Shown here: positions 12,207-25,300 of the stretch, one piece after another
Numbering within the stretch: the first letter of the stretch is position 1
How the letters are laid out: every line of letters begins with the position of its first letter
Assembly (NCBI GenBank): GCA_039619475.1
Contig: CM077115.1
Span: 533,542,315 to 533,606,314, forward strand
Direction of reading: 5' to 3'
From: Icerya purchasi
Taxonomy: Eukaryota; Arthropoda; Insecta; Hemiptera; Monophlebidae
DNA: 64,000 bases
The notes under the pieces: model-generated
The model's input: the letters and a program-made list of their open reading frames with translations, nothing else
Told to the model about the DNA's origin: nothing
The model's database searches: none
Made by a program: the position numbers and the translations under genes

Positions 12207-12653
12207 TTAACTGTTAATTATTTGTGCGGTGTGTCGTCGCGTAGTGTATTGATTAAGTGGCAATGTAAATTTAACTTGTTTTGCCAAACGGAATGTAGTA
12301 AGTTTCAAAGAGGATTTATTCGTTACTGCAATATTCTTAGATTTAAACGTTGTTTGAGTAAAAATAATGGATATTAGCGTGTTGCATTTTTCATATCTGT
12401 CGAAATAACTTATTAAGATTTTTCTTTTATATTTATAATTCCTCAATTTGTTTTTTAATGTGTCCGGTAGGGAATTAAATATTTTGGCCCCCATGTAGCT
12501 TGCTTGCATTCTGTTATGAACTTTGAAAAAGCGAGGTAGGTCTGCTTTTTCGTTTTGTGAAGCTTTCGTTTTTCCGTAAGAAATATGTATATTAAATTTC
12601 TCTTTATTTTTCAAAACGAAAAGTATAAGATTCATGGTGTAAAGCTCTTTCAC
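12207..12653 (-). pseudogene. C-terminal fragment of a non-LTR retrotransposon ORF2
   Basis: A 148-residue frame reads MNLILFVLKNKEKFNIHISY, then LPRFFKVHNRMQASYMGAKI and FNSLPDTLKN. This is the typical ending of CR1/L2- or Jockey-like ORF2 proteins: a block of R/K and H residues, then Y.G.K.FNSLP..LK and a basic tail. No RT motif is present, so it is a 5'-truncated relic. The frame stays open at both sides of the signature, so it is not very old. Confidence 0.6.
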
Positions 12654-12659
12654 ATTTAA

Positions 12660-13399
12660 TAAACCTACGTCAGTAGATGACTGTCTCTGGCTGCATTTAA
12701 TTTTTTACTTAACGATTTTTGCAAACAACTTATTGGGGTAAGATTAATAATACTTCGGTAATATATTTATAAGAACAATAGTGAGATAAGGGAATTGAAC
12801 AATACAATGCTAGTAATAATAATTATAAAAATAATGGAGATAAAATGCACAGGATCTAAGATTTTACTAAATAAAGTACAATAACCATGTAGGGTTTTAA
12901 TTAGTAAATTTTAGTTTGATTACTTGGTACGTCAGATCTTACAAATTCACCGGGGCTGTATTTAAGTCGTTTATATTACGATTATTATTGTTGAAAATTC
13001 AAATTCTATTGTAAACCTCGAAAAATTCAATCTTACTGAGACGCATTTATAGTCTTCTATAATTTTGGTACTTCTTAAATATTCACTAAGATCACAATTA
13101 GCAGCTGTATTCTGTAAAAATCTAATGCAGTCTTTAATTTTTCCTTAAATTTGATAATTAGGTGGTAGACACGCAGTTCTATTATATGTTTTTATTACTT
13201 TTTCTTTCTTTCCTTTTTTTTTTTTTGGCTATAAGTTGAAAAAGTGATTTTTTTATAAACTTATTGATACATTTCAAATCATTACGTATATTACAAATAA
13301 TTAACATGCGGGGTTACTCTTTCGTTAGAAGAGGGCAATAACGAAATTAATGTTAAAAATTAGAATTTATATATTAACAAAAAAGTGTGTATACTTACA
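12660..13399. other. Spacer before C9orf78 homolog 3' end
   Basis: AT-rich, no gene seen. It should include the 3' UTR of the minus-strand C9orf78 homolog, whose stop is at 13400-13402. Confidence 0.35.
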
Positions 13400-16300
13400 T
13401 TAATATCGGCGAAATTGTTTTTTAAATTTCTCATAATGGTAATCATCGGTGGCATTCTGATTAAGACCAGCACGGACATAAATACCACGCTTTTGCAACA
13501 GCCGGTTCTTTTCTTCATTTATGGACATGGCCGATTCTTCCATACTAACTGCAAATCATTAGTTTATTCGATTTGTTACAGGATTTTCTAATATCATTTT
13601 AATTCTATATTATCAACGTCTAATCTTACAACTGTTTTACTGCACGCTGCTGTAACGTACTTTACGCATTAACCTACTTAAGGTAATTTTATCGAGTTAT
13701 TTATCCGTCTGTGTGATCGCGTTGCACAAATCTTCCTTTTCGTTTATATTTTATTATGTATTTCTACGCAGATTTTACGCAAACATGGTGTAACTGATAT
13801 TTTCTTTTTTTTTATCACTTTCTCGTTATTTAGATCGGCCACCCCATTCCAGAAGGGAATTACGCCATGACTCATTCGGTAGCTCTAATTAGTCTATAAA
13901 TATTGTTTACGGTGTTTTAGATAAAATTACGAATTTTATTTGCAATAACGATAACGATTATTAATTTCATTTCATCTGATTTGTCTGCAAGTTTAAAATG
14001 AAATTCTGCCTATATTTAACTGATAAAATCGATAATATCAGTGATAAAAATAGTACTCCTACTCCTACTCCTACTCCTACTACTACTAATAATAATAATA
14101 ATAATAATAATCATAATAATTTAAACACTAATAATTCATTTCCATTAAGTGTAAATATCAAAATCCCGTTTTTAAGATGTTTTATACAGACGTTATCATG
14201 TTTTCGTACATCTCTTCTCCGATTCCGTATCAAAACCGGTGCTATTAAAGATTGGGTAACTCAAAGAATCGATTACATCGCACAGCCATCACTTCGTTAG
14301 TATTACTATGTTTTTCCGTTAGTTTCTAGTTAGATTTTTACAGATATGTTATTGTGATTTGTAGCATGGATATTCATGCATTCCAAATTTTACTATCCCT
14401 CTAGATGTGATAACCATTATAAGGTTCAGTTGTAATTAAGATATCAACCATTTATTCCTTAGGTGCGAGAGATTTTAATATAGTAAACAAACCATCTATA
14501 AGATGTTAGCGTCATTTGGAATCTTCTTCCCTTACAGGATCTAATTTTTCTTTGCCCCAATAGTTTTGCTCTCACTGTGGGGTTTCGATTTATAGTTCGT
14601 AATAATATTCTTATTTAAATGCAGTATATTCATACATCCTGTTTGTTAAATAGTTGATAAAATAAAAAAATTATAAACATTACAACAAACATTTAAATTG
14701 AATATAATAGCCGAAGATGGAAAATGCCTGAAAATATTTCTAATATATTAATTTATTAACATTTAGTGTTTGTTATGGTGTTTGTAATTTTATTATTTTA
14801 AATCATTATTTAACCGCTGAAGTATACATATTTTAAAAACGACTAGAGCAATGTTTACTCGATAATTGCAAAAAAAAAAAAGAAATTAAAATAACGATAC
14901 CGATTATATTTATTATTATTTTGCACTATTTTAGTTGCCTTAACTGTTTTACTTATATGTAATGAATGCCTCTCATTTAATTTTTCGATGAATTTTGCCT
15001 TTTTACTCACATTCGCCCAATGGTGTCCGGCAGGGACCAATGATTAATAAAACAATTTTATACGCGTCTTACTTCAGCCAGCTTCCTTTCGTTCGTTATT
15101 TTTCGCACAATCTTCCTACTTGCTCTGGCCAAGCATTTAGGACTACTTTTAAGAGTCATTTATATAACAGTTTTTTTTAGATATTATTCAGAAAAATTAA
15201 ATATTTATCTTAATTATCTTTTCTTCATTTTCATTGTTTTCTTCTTTTTATTTTTTTTCAGTACCTTAGTCAATGGCAAAAGAGTTTAGCGTCGAGCCCC
15301 CCCCACCCCCTCCCCCCACCCACCACCAAAAAAAAAATCCCGACTTTAAGAAATAATTGTTTTACCTTTGCATTTTTTTTCTTTCTTTATTTAAATTATC
15401 TTTGTTTGTTATTCTAAATATATACATACACGATGAAACAAGAGCTTATCTATCTGTGTTAAACATCATTTATGATAAAAATTATTCGTTTGAAATTATA
15501 TTCAAAATTAACAAACGTACCAATATCAATCGTAATTACTTAATCGGTTTAACGAAAAAATATCCCTAATTTTTATTAATTCGAATAAAGGGCTAGAATA
15601 CAATTTATATACTTACATCTGTTATGTTGTACAAAATTAACAGCCATATTCGACGGAACGAACTGAGATGGAGCTTCTTTCTTCTTATGACTTTCCATTA
15701 TTAACTCTAATTTGGCTACTTCAGTTGCTTCTATGTTTTTGATTTTTGCTCTACAAATGAATATTACCTTGTAAATATATTTTGGTAAAATATTATATTA
15801 TACAAAACACAAGAGATCATTTACAGACATACCCGCATATAATTTACAGATTACGAAAAAATACATCAAATGTAAAAAGGTAAATTACGAAAACAAACAC
15901 TTTTTTGTCAATTACTGATTGTGAATAATAAAAAAATTCAATAAATAAATTAGTGAATTCCGGTGTGAAAAAAAGTTTTGAAATGTTCTACATTTGCGAA
16001 ATTCTTATTTTAAGTAAAAAAAATATATATATTTAACAATTAACAATGAAAAAAATATAAGAATACTGAAAACACTTTTTAACTTTTCCAAACTTTACTA
16101 ATATTTTTAAATATATAGTTGAAGTTCAAAAAGATTTTCGTTTCTCTTTACTTTAAACCAGAATTTTAAACATATTTTGCCAATACTTGCAAAAATATAA
16201 ATTAATTTTTAGAAATATACATTCGACACCTATATAAGTCATTAGTTTATTTAATCTCACTACGATTTAAACGGGGCACCGTGGTAATTTAGTAATTAAG

Positions 16301-19300
16301 GTGCTTGGTTACTAAATCGAAGGTGATAAGGTTGAGACCTGCCTCCCAGATACATACCTAGTCTAAAATCGAATATGAAGTTATATCTGGCGTAAAGTAA
16401 AGACGAATCCAAAAAAGAAAGAAACTAGCCTCAGTATTTTCACTAGTACGCCGTCAAACTTAGTGCATTACGAACTTTAACAATGACATGGGATTCGCTT
16501 TATTTTTTTATAATTAAATCAGAATTTTAAAAATATTCTAATAATTAGGGTCACACTAAACTCTTTATGGATAACTGGCCCTTTAAAAATTGGTTTAATT
16601 CAAATATCACTTTTAAGATAAACATAAATAATATTATCGGTTCACTAAAACGTATATTATTAAAGACTTACTCTATTCCGAGCTCCACTTCCGGAATACC
16701 ATTGAGCATTTGATTCGAAAGCATTTCTTCTGAACAGCTAGATGCTACGATGGGTAAAGAGTTAGAAGCCGACTGCAAAACAGCCGCTTCAAAAGACGTC
16801 AATTCGTCCTTCGTATTTGGTTTAGACAAAACTGTCGGATCCCTTTTACTGAAATTAAAATCATCGCCATCGGAAACATTGTCATTACCGGTTAATTTAG
16901 CGTGTTTGTTTGTCATTACATTTCTTGTTGCGCCACTTACGATATTATTGGAATCCTGTGTTTTCCGTTTTCTTAGTTGCTCTTCTATATATTTCATCCT
17001 GTAATTGCAAATAACATTGATAAAAAAAATAGTTTCATTGCAACATCCCATAAATAAAAATAACAAATTCAGTATTTCCTTACCGATATCAAAAGTTCTG
17101 AATAATTCTAATTCAATAAATTGAACAGGGTCTAGTTCAAATAATTAAAAAGCTTTAATACGAAAAAAATAATATTTGTGATTAAGGCACTTAAATCGCA
17201 AGAATCTTGAAGTCATTTTTCAAACTCTATACCTTTTTCTTTAACTACTCGGTAAATAAAAAAGTATACAAAGTAGCAAATTCTACCTGAAAATAAATGT
17301 GGTAACTGCTGCTTTTAAACAATAGTCAATCATTGTAACATGTTCGTAATAAATAAAATCTTTTTTTTATAAAGTTTTAATGTTAGCCGATGTTTAAAAC
17401 GGGAAACAAAAAAAAAAAAAGGCAAGAACACTATTTCGTGGTACTCTAGATTGTATTGAATATTCATGAAATATATCGCATCCCCGTAACGTATGATACA
17501 ATGCTTATTTTTGTATAAATTATAAAAAAGAAGTTACGTTGCATAAAAGTATTATTTTACCTAACATACTTTATAATAGCATCATATATGTAGAAATGTT
17601 AAAAACTAAAAAATTTCAAAAGATGTTAAAAAGCTTTCAATGGCTTATATATAGCTATAAAAATGATAGCTGATATTAAACCAATCGAATATGAAATACA
17701 AAAACATATAAGCTTGGTCGCAATTAAAAATAATATTAATATAGATCATCCGTTCAATAACGTAATATATAAGACACCATTTTTTTGAATATGAGGATAA
17801 ACTAATTAAAGTAAAACAAATGAACAAATTTACGGATAAATTTTATATAAATAAATTTCAAGAAATATAGAATAATTATAACGGAATAACGTATCAATTT
17901 TTCCCAAGTATAATAGATAGATCTAAAAATAATCAATACACGCCAATTTTTTTTAATGTTCAATTTATGATAGGACACGGTCTATTTAAGGTATATTTAT
18001 ATAAATTTAAGATATCTGATTCTGACAACTGTGTAATATGTAATTTTAGAGATGATGTTTTTCATATACTGCAAAGGTTGCAATTATAATAATAATAATA
18101 GACTCTGTAATTATGATATAAAACAATTTGTACAAAATTATTTTAATGAATTTAACAAATTTGCAACTGAAAAAATAAAATTCCGGAAAAATAATGTACA
18201 TTTATATTAAGTAGGTAGTAAAAATATAGTATATATTGTAAAAAACTGTAAAATGGTAATTAATATAATACCAAATACTTAACTGGATGGGTTATATTAA
18301 TTCCGTTATTATAGTAAATCAATATTTTTAGTAAATAAATGTGCCTAACCGAAGTTTCGACAAAAGGGGGAAAAATGCTTATTTTGAAAGTTTGATTGCA
18401 ACAGCTGACGGTTCAAAGCACACTAATTTAACTTATAGAGTAAACCTTCATGACAAACCTTATCAAAGGCCCGTGTATAGCATGAAGCCAAACGATATAT
18501 TTCCCCCTCTAATCTATGTTCAATAATGTTAGCGATGCGACGAACTTGGTCTTTGTATAATGGTTGCTCCAAACTCCGAATTGGAAGTCTGGAATAACGT
18601 TATCTTTTTTCGATAATTACCATGATGCGTTTTAAAAAAAAAAAAAAACTCGGAGACTATACCGTAATCTCTATTTAACTCAAGTACAAGAGGGATAAAA
18701 ACAGAAAAATCAAACATATCCTGCATTAAAATCGTAGTTATACTTTTTTTACATTTGTGCCTACATTTCATATCCTTTTTCTCCGTTACTTTTTGTTAAT
18801 ATACTAATTATAATAATTATTTTGTTTAATTCATTTTTTTTCTTGTTTTTATTCTTTTGACAGATTTGTTATTTTTCGAATTTACCGGACCTTTTATAAA
18901 CCGTATTATACATTTAATCTCTAATTTTCACCTAAGTAATCAGTTTTTTATTTATGGGAATTCCTATTTTTTTTTTTTTTTTTTTCGGTCTCTTTTTATG
19001 TGGAACAAGAATATATCAATTCTCTTGAATTAAAGAATTTAAAAAGCTTTATTTATTGTATACTTATTTCGGATTCTCGTTTTTTCACTGCTTATTTATT
19101 ACATCGTAAGATCGGTGCGCTCATATCATTCTACATTAATAAATAATTTTTTACTTATAAAATTTCTTTAATAAACTTTGGAGTAAATGTTTTTAAATAA
19201 CACTGAATAAAGCCATTATTAATCTCTTTTTAACATAGTGTAATAATCACCAAAATCAAAAATCAGCACCTTCTTCCTTCTTAACACAATGAGATGATAC

Positions 19301-22300
19301 GCTAAAAACTTCTTGACTAATAGCCCAATTAATTGTGAACAAGATTTATGCAATAGATTTTCAAACTGGGTCCATCATTAAAAGCGCATTTGAATGAACA
19401 ATTTTTACACTCGCACACATACACAGCACCCAATGCACAACATACAAAAGAGGAAAAAAAGATATTGCAAGAATTATATTCGAAACTTTTTAATCCTTTT
19501 TTTGTTTATATTGGAGGCGTATGAAGGACTGTTAAGTGCTCCCGTCCTAGTGACAACTTTAAATTACAGAATAAAATAAACAATATTTCACAAAAGTTTT
19601 TCGGACTTTAATTATGGCAACTTTGAAATATAAAACAACCCAGAAAAATTAAAACATTTTTTTTTTAGCGTATGAAGAAATTTTAAATTAATAAATACTT
19701 ACATATCATCGTCCTCGTCTCGTTTATTTGTTTCGGCAGAAAATTTCGTACCAATACCACCATCACATTCATTAATTAATGAACCATCCTTACCATTTAT
19801 GTCAGGCATATCAATTAAACCACCTATGGATTCCAATTTATGAGAGTCATTCTGAAACACCCAATAATGGTACCCTAATTTAATATTTTTATCAATATTT
19901 AGTACTATCTAATAGTATTCATATATTTTTTTAAAGTATTATTATAAACTAATTCGAGACTACAACTAGCATTAGCGTGCTAGCGTTTTTGATTTTAAGA
20001 CCAACTGTAATGAATACAATTAAGATTTAGTGAAGCGATTGGGGCACCCTGTATAGTAACGCTAGTTGTTACCATTTTGAGTTGTTGCGATTAAACAATT
20101 CAGTTTAAAAAACTGAAATTCATCAGAGATTAATTTTACCTGAAACTATTTAATTATTTCACGACAGCCATAATAATTAGGTACACATGATTAATAATTA
20201 TTTTTACTAAAAAAAGTTAATAAAAAGACTGACTAATAATAATCCCTGTACTTGTACACACAGATACATATATATATACATATAAAAACTCGGTCATTTT
20301 GGTCTCGCAAGGGGCTGTGCCACTCGACCCCTCTTGCTTTCATTTCTGTCTCTTTCTCTTCTGTACTTGGTATAAAATGATCCAAATTTACAACGTAATT
20401 CTTACTGGCATCAACACAAAAAAATAACATAATCACAAAAATCCTATCTTAACATTTAACTTTCATTATATATGAAATTAAGATATTGTTTCGTTACATT
20501 TTTCGTTACATAAAATTGTGACATTTTTGAAATAACAATAGCAAAAATCCTATAAAATATAACAAGCGTTACATAAAAGTGGGGCATTTTTTTGGGACAT
20601 TTCTTCGAATCCTAAGAATTACGTTGTAATTAATATATGTATATATATATATAAACTCGGCCATTTTGGCCTCGCAAGGGGCCGTGCCCCTTGACCCCTC
20701 TTGCTTACATTTCTGTCTCTTTCTCTTCTATACTTTGTATAAAATGATCAAAATTTACAACGTAATTCTTACTCGCATCAACACAAAAAAAAATAAATAA
20801 CATAACCAGAAAAGTCCTATTCTAACATTTAACTTCCGCGTTGTATAAAATTAAGACATTTTTTCATTACATTTATCGTTACATATTTCGTTACATAAAA
20901 TTGTGACATTTTTTAAATAACAATAACAAAAATCCTACAAAATATAACAAACGTTACATAAAATTGGGACATTTTTTGGGACATTTAGCGTTACATAAAA
21001 TTGGGACATTTTTTCGAATGGGGGGTAGCCTAAGAATTACGTTGTAATTAGTATATATATATATATATACATGGAATGGGGACTGTAAATCAACTGACAA
21101 TGGATAACTAGCTGTAGAATGAACTAGCCAGCCGAATGAGTGGATAATATTTCGAAAACCTTTTGATACTACCCGCTGTTTTATTTTAAATTCGCCGAAC
21201 GTGATTCTTAATACACTGTACCGGGCGACAATGGGACTAAATAGATTCCATAATATTATGCGTTTTTTGATATTTGATGACAGTAATAATCGAAGTCAAC
21301 GCAAGAAAGAAGATTAGGCAGCTCCAATTCGTGATTTGTGGACAATGCTCAATGCAAATTTGTCGCAGATGTACAAGCCTACAGGAAATTTAACTACTGA
21401 TGAACAGCTGTATCAATACCGTGGTTATACTTGATTCACTTAGTACATACCTTCGAAGCCGGCTGAGTATGGTATTAAGATCTGTTGGATTTGTGATTCT
21501 GAGAATGCATACCCTTTGCAGGGTATAATTTACACTGGTAAGACAAATAACATCCGCGAAAAAAATCCGGGAGAACGGGTAGTGAAAGAACTAGCTGCTC
21601 CATACCGAGGAAGTTTAAGAAATATCAGTATGGATAACTTTTTTACAACCCTTCCCGAAACAAAACACTTGTTATCGTGGAATCTTACCATTGTTGGCAC
21701 AATAAAACGAAACAAACCCTATATCCCCAGTGTCATGGCAGCTAATAAATCACGTACCCGGCCCAGTGATTCAACGAGATAAAACTGGAAGAATAAAAGT
21801 CACAGGAGCCTGCCATACGTGCTAAAAATTAACGATAAAAAAGCGACGAAAAACGCGCAGGAGTTGTCGCGATTTTGAACTCCAGTTTGTGATGAGCACT
21901 CGATTAACTATACATCATGTCTTGAATGTGATAAATAATATTTTTTATTAAAAACTGTAAAATTGACATATTTTATAAATAAAACTTACTTGCATGAAAT
22001 TATAAAAATAATTTTCTATTTATTTTGCATGAATACTGCTGTGGGTACCCCGGGTATCCGGTTGCGAATAAGGCAGTGGCTAAAGTTTAAGGCAATTTAA
22101 AAAAAAAATTAAAAATAAAAAAAAAAATCTCCCACAATTAGCTTACTTTTGAACTAAATAATAACGATCCGGGCGCTTAAAATAAAATTTTCATTTTTTT
22201 ATAGATTTTTTTCATGCTAATATAATGCACTGGGTACCCGGGTACCCGGTTATTAACATCACTGGTGTCTTTCTATGTCTGTAATGGAATTTTGGAATCC

Positions 22301-25300
22301 GTTTTTCACCTATTTCTCAACGTCCAAATGATTTGAAATTTTCACTAATTGTCCGAACCCGATGATAATGCAATATTATTTTGCAGAAAAAAACATTTAC
22401 GCCCACAAATAGATTTAAAAAATGTAAATCTTTATATTTTCCCGCGAAAACACGGCGGCTTGGCGGAAGCAACGGATCCTCAGCCAATCTCATTGTTTCC
22501 CGCTACGACGCGGCGGCTTGAAGAAAAATATCGTAGCCAGTCCCCCCGCTATGCTTTCCGCCACGATGTAGTGGTTCGACGGAAGCAACGGGTCTGTAGC
22601 CGGGCTTTTTCTCCAAGCCGCCGCATAAAAATGTCGAATCATTCGGACGTCGAGAAGTAGTTGAAAAATGGATTTAGATTGTTGTATTGTATTGTTTAAT
22701 TTACGGAAAGAGTGAGGGTGAACTGTAGATGGTACAGAATAGCGTAATTATGCTTCAGTTAAATGCAGAAAATAATTATAATTAAATATGATCCTTCTGT
22801 TACATTTCCTTCAAGACTAAAAAAATCAAAAGATAAAATTATAGCTTAAAAAACTAAAAACAGATGCTTTATATGTAATATGTGCTAAAAAGTATAAAAT
22901 AATTAAAATTCTTTCACAATATTAACCTAAGAATGCAGAGGTGAACATAAATAATTAATTTCAATTCAAAAAGAGCACGAAATGATTTTATCAGTAGTCA
23001 TGCAGTCCCGTGACAAACGTAAATGATATAAAACCACCTCATGCTTTATTTTGAATTGAAAATAATTACTTACGTCCACCTCTGCACTCTTAGGTTAATA
23101 TTGTAAAAAAACTTAATTTTTTATTGTGAATTAAAATTAATTATTAATGTCCACCTCTTCACTCTTAGGTTAGTATTGTAAAAGAATTTAAATTATTTTA
23201 TGATTTTTAGCGCATTAAACTATAATTTTATAAATTAAAAGTTTAGTTTACCAAATTTATTTTAAAAATAAACGCACTTTACTTACATTAAAAAGTAATT
23301 TTTATTTCTCTGATACTTTAATTATTTTTACACACCGACAGTAAAATTTAAAAACACCTTTTTTATGAATAAGGTAGCATTTAGATCAATACATACATAT
23401 ATCTATTGTCCAATTTTGATTTAAATATGCATATAACTTTTAATTTTGTTGTCATACGAAAGTACTAGTAGTGAATCATTATTTTAGCGTATTTTTTTTT
23501 CCTAACTAAGAAGAAGCAGCGGTAAAGATTGGACCAATCACGGCACATACAGAATTAAATGAATCACTTTAGAAAACGATATATTCGTAAAACGATTTAT
23601 TTGAGGTATTACTTGGTTTGGCGTGTTATTTCAGTGCGGAATAGAAAATTTTATATAAAATGTGCAAAAATAATACAGAATTAAATATTAAAGCCAAAGT
23701 ATAAGTGAACAAGCGTGTTGGATATCATTGTAAAACAAAAAAAAAAATACGCTTTAATTTCCTCTACAAAGGCAATATTCAATTCTTTCTTTTAGACTTG
23801 GTAAATGAATCATGTTTTGCAAATGCATACGCTATTCTGATTAGTCCAATCTCTACCGCTGCTTCTTTTTGGTTAGGAAAAAAAAAAATGCGCTATTTTT
23901 TAGAATCAAGATTACCGGTATAATTTTCATTAGTCTATTTCAGAACATACTAAATGAGCGTATTTATTATTATTATGACACAATTATCCAAAAAAACATA
24001 TCTTTATTCAACGGGGTTATAAAATATATTTAGCTATATTTTCAAGAAAATCGTAATTAGAGAAATTAGAAAAATTCTTTTATGAAAATCTAATGAAATA
24101 TTCAAAAAAGTGATTCCTGGAAGAAAAAAACAATTATTTCATAAGCTTGTTGAAATAACATCTGATTGTGAACAAATTTGGACTTAAATTTATGTATTCA
24201 GCAAATAATTTTACTTGTAGGTGAATACATCCTGTTTGTTAAAATGGTATAATAAAATAAACTTTAATAACAAACAATATAGATCAATAAATTAGATAAA
24301 TACCTATTTAGAAACGTTTTCGGGCATAACCCATCATCAGCTAACACTAACTTAAAGGAAACTTAAAACAATTTATTCAAAAAAAAAAAAAAAAAAAAAA
24401 AAAAAAGATGTTTTAAGTTTCCTTTAAGTTAGTGTTAGCTGATGATGGGTTATGCCCGAAAACGTTTCTAAATAGGTATTTATCTAATTTATTGATCTAT
24501 ATTGTTTGTTATTAAAGTTTATTTTATTATATTATAAATAATTTTACTATTGCAGTGTTTATTCACGTTTATTTGCAGCTTTCCAAACAAAGGATATCCA
24601 TTGAAGTCCCTTTGTGTACTCACTATTTCTTTTTTTTTTTTATTATTATTAAAAGTCGATACACTTTATTGTGTATTTTTTTTTAATGGATAATATTTTT
24701 ATTCTTACTTTAAATAATCGCTCGTGTCCTATTTCTTCCTCGCAAACGACTGAATAATTAATACATTAAATTTTCATTAAGTAAATTTCTCTAACAATAC
24801 TTCAAATTTATTTATATTCTCATTAATTTTCTTTTTTTTTTAATTTCGTTAGTTATCGCCATTTTAAATAATGCTCTTCGTTGAAATAATTATTCCGTTT
24901 ATAAAAGATCGGATAATTTCAATTTATCATTAAAAACAAATACAAAAAGTATGTACTATATAGAGCCTAATAATACTGATGTCCTGATTACAAAAAAAAA
25001 TCTAATCCGTTGCACACTTGTACATAAAAAAAGAACGAAAACATATTAATGCATTAATAAATAATTACGTCGGGAGTTGAATAATCAGTTGCAACACCGC
25101 CTTCATTTAATTCCTCTAGTGTAAGTCCATTACATTTACCTCTTAGCTTCTGAAGTAATTTCGTATCGATTACTTTTGCTCTAAAACAAATTTTTAAAAC
25201 CGCAAATATTATTAAACAGTAAATATAAAATAATAATATTAAGCGTATTTAAGATACTAGCAGTTTTAGTTAAAATTCTTACTTTAATTCTGAAATTTCA

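Noticed and set aside
13998..14300. 100-codon open frame with Thr-Pro and Asn runs.
   Set aside because: It is produced by the trinucleotide microsatellite and lies in an intron on the strand opposite the gene.
18529..18771. 80-codon minus-strand frame.
   Set aside because: A poly-A run gives its Phe stretch and no domain is visible; composition fits random AT-rich sequence.
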